Shown here piece after piece: positions 6,916-9,946 of a stretch of 9,946 bases of DNA. The DNA is from an uncultured Alphaproteobacteria bacterium (lineage in GTDB: Bacteria; Pseudomonadota; Alphaproteobacteria; Rickettsiales; UBA1997), in assembly GCA_903858915.1 (NCBI GenBank), contig CAIOKL010000157.1, positions 1 to 9,946 of the forward strand, in the 5' to 3' direction. The notes beneath the pieces were generated by a model. The model was not told where the DNA came from. It saw only the letters and a program-made list of their open reading frames with translations, and made no database searches. The position numbers and the translations under genes are program-made. How positions within the stretch are numbered: the first letter of the stretch is position 1; each line of letters starts with the position of its first letter.

Positions 6916-7724
6916 TTGATCGCTCAAATTCTATTCATTTACAAGATTTTCCAAATGTTGATTTTATTGATTCTGAAATTCAATTAATCCACGACATGGA
7001 TTTGGTTCGCTCAATTTGCTCAACCGCTTTAGCGATTCGCGATAACAAAAATTTGCGAGTACGATTACCACTTCAAAGCCTTACCATCATTGGCAAAGAC
7101 GCTCAAAGAATTTTACCTTTTAGCGAAATTATTGCCGAAGAAGTTAATATAAAAGAAATCAAAATTGTTGAAGAAATTTCGCAATTTGCTGAAAATAAAT
7201 TGCAAATTAATTTTAAAAAAATTGGCGCGAAATTTGGTTCAAAAATTAAAGAAATTACCAACGCAATTAAAGAAGGAAATTGGCAAAAAATTAACGATAC
7301 AACCATTCAAATTGCTGGCGTGGAGTTGGTTGATGATGATTTTGAATTAAAGCTAACTACCAAAAATATTGATGAAAAAAAATTCGCAATTCTGCCTTTG
7401 CCAAGCAATGATTATTTGGTTTTGTTAACTATCGAAATCACCAAAGAACTTGAGGATGAAGGCATCGCTCGCGATATTGTGCGCGCCATTCAACAAAATC
7501 GTAAAGATGCCAATTTGGAAATTACCAATCACATTAATCTTGAAATTTTTTCTTCAAATCAACGAATTCTTGAAGTGGCTCAAGCTTTTGAGACTTACAT
7601 AAAGCATCAAGTTTTGGCAGAAAATATTAAAATTTTGCAACAAAAAATTACTAATTCAACGGCGAAAATTTTTACCAATCAACTCGATGATGGTGACTTG
7701 GAAGTTTTATTGAAAATTTGTTAG
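6912..7724 (+). CDS. stand-alone C-terminal domain of isoleucyl-tRNA synthetase (catalytic part absent)
   Basis: These 270 residues match only the C-terminal quarter of an IleRS of the long, eukaryote-like type (about 1,050-1,100 residues) found in Rickettsiales and others. The match starts at SIHLQDFP (residues 7-14), the end of the helical anticodon-binding domain. It continues with DMDLVRSICSTALAIRD (28-44), NLRVRLPL (47-54), IGAKFGSKIKEI (104-115) and EDEGIARDIVRAIQQNRKDA (181-200), as in the IleRS C-terminal region (DUF5915-like). The Rossmann core, HIGH and KMSKS motifs and editing domain are all absent, and no other part of ileS lies in the window. By itself it cannot charge tRNA; at most it could bind tRNA or complement a separate N-terminal chain. 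There is no internal stop or frameshift, codon use matches the neighbours, and the start is coupled to purM. It could be half of a split ileS, a duplicated domain, or a rearrangement remnant that inherited a purM-coupled start. The homology is secure; the status is not. Confidence 0.85.
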   Translation: MIDRSNSIHLQDFPNVDFIDSEIQLIHDMDLVRSICSTALAIRDNKNLRVRLPLQSLTIIGKDAQRILPFSEIIAEEVNIKEIKIVEEISQFAENKLQINFKKIGAKFGSKIKEITNAIKEGNWQKINDTTIQIAGVELVDDDFELKLTTKNIDEKKFAILPLPSNDYLVLLTIEITKELEDEGIARDIVRAIQQNRKDANLEITNHINLEIFSSNQRILEVAQAFETYIKHQVLAENIKILQQKITNSTAKIFTNQLDDGDLEVLLKIC

Positions 7725-8464
7725 AACTCGCGATTGGCTAATTCTAGATGTTGCGGAGTGCCGACATGAAAGTAATCGCCCCTCAATTCAACGCCGTCGA
7801 TTCTCTCTAAAATATTATTCGAATTTACGGCGGATTGATAAAATTTTCCAACCGAAAAGCATTTTTCATGATTACCAAGCAAGACCTTTGGATTAAGGAT
7901 TTGCAAGCCAACATAAACATGACTCATCGATATTTTTTGATTATTTTCCGCCTTTTTTCGATGCAATTTTTTCCCGATTAAATCGAAATCTCCAAATGAT
8001 TGCGAACTGCCATCATAGCCCCAAAAATCTTCAACTTTTTTAAGTCCAAGCAAAAAATCATGAGCCTTAATATCAAAATTCTCGATTAAAAAATTTAAAT
8101 CCGAAAAATTATTTTGATCACGCCACAAAACATCGCCATTTAAGGTTAGAAGAGGTTTATCAATATCAATTTTATCAAGAGCATAAATCAGTCCGCCACC
8201 AGTTTCAATCTTGTCTGATTCGCGTGAAATTACGATTTTCGAATTATTCAAAGAGCGAATATGTTTTTCGATTTCGTCGGCGAGATAATAAGCATTAATA
8301 ATAATTTTTTCTAAAGAGGAAATTGCTTGTAATTTTGCCAAAATATAATCAAGAATTTTTTTATTTTTAACTTCCAAAAGTGGCTTGGGAGTTGAATCGG
8401 TGAGCGGTCGCATTCTTTCGCCTCGTCCTGCACAAAAAATAAAAGCTTGGGTAATTTTGGTCAT
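7721..8464 (-). CDS. MurU-like sugar-1-phosphate nucleotidyltransferase
   Basis: A 247-residue nucleotidyltransferase of the NTP_transferase family (PF00483). The pyrophosphorylase signature is FCAGRGERMRPLT with PKP (residues 10-28), K27 being the usual phosphate-binding lysine. ETGGGL (87-92), LNGDVLW (108-114, the metal-binding Asp of NGD) and HVGTPQHLELA (233-243) follow. The order ETGGG-LxxAL, then LNGDVLW, closely resembles MurU, which joins MurNAc-1-phosphate to UTP to give UDP-MurNAc in peptidoglycan recycling. Mannose- or heptose-1-phosphate guanylyltransferases are the alternatives. The usual Asp of the C-terminal DVGTP motif is His here. The anomeric kinase AmgK, MurU's partner, is not in the window. 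The ATG lies 5 bases after the ABC gene's stop, so the two are probably one transcript. The 3' end overlaps the IleRS fragment by 4 bases, tail to tail. Confidence 0.85.
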   Translation of the reverse strand: MTKITQAFIFCAGRGERMRPLTDSTPKPLLEVKNKKILDYILAKLQAISSLEKIIINAYYLADEIEKHIRSLNNSKIVISRESDKIETGGGLIYALDKIDIDKPLLTLNGDVLWRDQNNFSDLNFLIENFDIKAHDFLLGLKKVEDFWGYDGSSQSFGDFDLIGKKLHRKKAENNQKISMSHVYVGLQILNPKVLLGNHEKCFSVGKFYQSAVNSNNILERIDGVELRGDYFHVGTPQHLELANREF

Positions 8465-8469
8465 ATTTT

Positions 8470-9946
8470 TTAGGTTTTGTTAGGAAATAATTGTGTCGCC
8501 GTGGCTCCCCCTTCAATTTGATAAGTTAAAACTCCGCCCGATTGCGCCGTCCACAATCTTTTGTAATAGCCGTTAAGCTCAAGAAGCTCTTCGTGGCAAC
8601 CGTCTTCAACTATTGCGCCGTTAGAAAAAACTAAAATTCTATCCATCATTTGCAAAGTCGAAAGTCGATGCGCAATTACTAAAGTTGTTTTGTTTTCCAT
8701 CAAGCTTTTTAAACTTTCTTGAATCATATTTTCATTAACTGAATCAAGTTGGCTCGTCGCTTCATCAAGCACCAAAATTGGCGCATTTTTGAAAAAAGCG
8801 CGCGCAATGGCAATTCTTTGGCGCTGACCGCCCGAAAGCTTAATTCCTCGCTCTCCGACTTGCGAATAATAACCTTCGGGCATGGCTTCAATAAATTTAT
8901 GCGCCGAAGCTTTCCGGGCTGAATTCATAACTTTTTGCAAAAGCTCCTCTTTGGTTAACTGCACTTTATTTCCGTAAGAAATATTTTCGATTAAATTTCG
9001 ATGAAATAAAATTGCTTCTTGCGGAATCACGCCAATTGAGTCATGAAGCGAATCTTGCGAAATTTTAGAAATATCTTGATTATCGATTAAAATTCTACCT
9101 TCTTGAACATCATAAAATCGCAATAATAAATTTATAAAAGTTGATTTTCCACTTCCCGAGCGCCCAACCAAGCCAACCTTTTCCCCAGCTTTTATTTTAA
9201 CCGATTTGTCGCTAAAAAGTGGATTGCCGTCATCGTAAGAAAATTTAACTTTTTCGAAAATTATCTGCCCCTTAGAAACCTCGAGCCTCTCCTTGCAATC
9301 CTTGACTTCGCGAACCTTATCAACAACATCTAACGCCTCTTTTATAACGCTAAATTCTTCAAGAAAATTACGAATTTGCTTCATAGAATCTTGAATAATA
9401 TTGTGCAGAAAATTATTAATTCCAAAGATTAAAATAAAATCTCCAACCGTTACTTTTTGATGGGCGTAGAGCCATACCAGAAAAGCAAAGCACATGATAA
9501 AATAAAACGAAGAAATCAACCCCAAAAGTGTGTAATATTTATTCAAATAAATGCCTCTTTGCGAATAAAGATTGGCGAATTTTTTTTGAAATTTATCGAC
9601 TCGATTAAGTTCAAATTTTGCGCTTGAAAATAATTTAATATTTTGAATATTGGCAAAAATATCAACGATATTTCCCATAATTCGACTTTGTTGATTGGCA
9701 ACATTCATCGAAACGCGATTAGTCAGAAGCGCTGAGTGGTAAGCGATGGGAATAATAATCGCCACCCAAACAACTAATCCGATTGCGAAAATATAATTAA
9801 TTGTACTTAGCGTAAAAAAGGCAAATAAAACTGCCAAAATTCCGCCAACAAAATTATATAAAAATATTTCAATAATTTTCGGGGTCGAATTAAATAAATC
9901 TCGAACCTTATTTACCAAAGATCCAGAAAAGTTATTTTGAAAAAAA
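8470..9946 (-). CDS. ABC exporter, fused permease and ATPase (5' end outside window)
   Basis: A half-transporter of the MsbA/LapB-like exporter type, pumping an unidentified substrate across the inner membrane with ATP. The frame stays open to the right edge, and residues before the TTG at 9918 (FFQNNFSGSL) continue the typical helical domain, so the true start lies beyond. About 90-110 N-terminal residues are probably missing compared with a usual 580-600. Counting from the TTG, the visible membrane part covers about residues 1-190, with hydrophobic helices near 15-60 and 128-170. The ATPase domain follows: Tyr228 (A-loop), Walker A GRSGSGKST (252-260), Q-loop Gln300, signature LSGGQ (361-365), Walker B ILVLDE (381-386), D-loop SQLD (389-392) and His417 (H-loop). 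All catalytic residues are present. It ends with a Gly/Ala/Thr-rich tail after residue 460. Five bases separate it from the MurU-like gene; a shared envelope role is only suggested by that. Confidence 0.92.
   Translation of the reverse strand, partial: FFQNNFSGSLVNKVRDLFNSTPKIIEIFLYNFVGGILAVLFAFFTLSTINYIFAIGLVVWVAIIIPIAYHSALLTNRVSMNVANQQSRIMGNIVDIFANIQNIKLFSSAKFELNRVDKFQKKFANLYSQRGIYLNKYYTLLGLISSFYFIMCFAFLVWLYAHQKVTVGDFILIFGINNFLHNIIQDSMKQIRNFLEEFSVIKEALDVVDKVREVKDCKERLEVSKGQIIFEKVKFSYDDGNPLFSDKSVKIKAGEKVGLVGRSGSGKSTFINLLLRFYDVQEGRILIDNQDISKISQDSLHDSIGVIPQEAILFHRNLIENISYGNKVQLTKEELLQKVMNSARKASAHKFIEAMPEGYYSQVGERGIKLSGGQRQRIAIARAFFKNAPILVLDEATSQLDSVNENMIQESLKSLMENKTTLVIAHRLSTLQMMDRILVFSNGAIVEDGCHEELLELNGYYKRLWTAQSGGVLTYQIEGGATATQLFPNKT

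Noticed and set aside
7722..7746. Possible stem TAGAA / TTCTA after the IleRS fragment.
   Set aside because: It has only five pairs around a long loop, without a T-run, so it is not distinguishable from chance.
9916..9918. TTG as the start of the ABC transporter.
   Set aside because: The frame remains open to the window edge with typical exporter sequence before it, and a start here would remove part of the membrane domain.

Overview
The window is strongly AT-rich, with G+C about one third by eye. It is gene-dense and reads as bacterial chromosome from a Gram-negative alphaproteobacterium, most likely a reduced-genome Rickettsiales/Holosporales-like lineage. The reasons are: BamA with a signal peptide; the DUF2066 / AI-2E-permease pair divergent from purM, an arrangement I recall from alphaproteobacteria; A/T-ending codons throughout; tight or overlapping gene ends; and a MurU-type nucleotidyltransferase. 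There are no mobile elements, tRNAs, rRNAs or CRISPR arrays, and the assignment to a lineage is inference.

Layout. bamA runs in from the left edge (+), with its 5' end just outside the window. It is followed by a 98-base gap and corA (+). corA meets a small unrecognised minus-strand gene tail to tail, and their stop codons interlock inside the loop of a perfect hairpin. The small gene is broken near its start by a one-base shift at a run of seven A. Upstream of it on the same strand are an AI-2E/PerM-family permease and a DUF2066 secreted protein. The latter two overlap by ATGA and are transcribed away from purM across a roughly 100-base divergent gap. purM (+) is followed, again with an ATGA overlap, by a 270-codon frame that is only the C-terminal part of isoleucyl-tRNA synthetase. 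That frame ends tail to tail, with a 4-base overlap, against a minus-strand pair: an ABC exporter running off the right edge, then a MurU-like nucleotidyltransferase.

Functions. Most genes concern the cell envelope: outer-membrane protein assembly (BamA), Mg2+ uptake (CorA), a polytopic permease, a periplasmic or lipid-facing DUF2066 protein, an exporter, and UDP-MurNAc salvage. purM is the exception, a step of de novo purine synthesis.

The most unusual item is the stand-alone IleRS C-terminal domain. It has no HIGH or KMSKS catalytic core, yet it has an uninterrupted frame, a well-placed GGAG ribosome-binding site and a start codon coupled to purM. It could be half of a split synthetase, a free domain with its own role, or the remnant of a rearrangement that landed where purN often lies. 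The second oddity is the poly(A) frameshift in the small gene. It could be rescued by transcriptional slippage, or be decay, or be a sequencing error.
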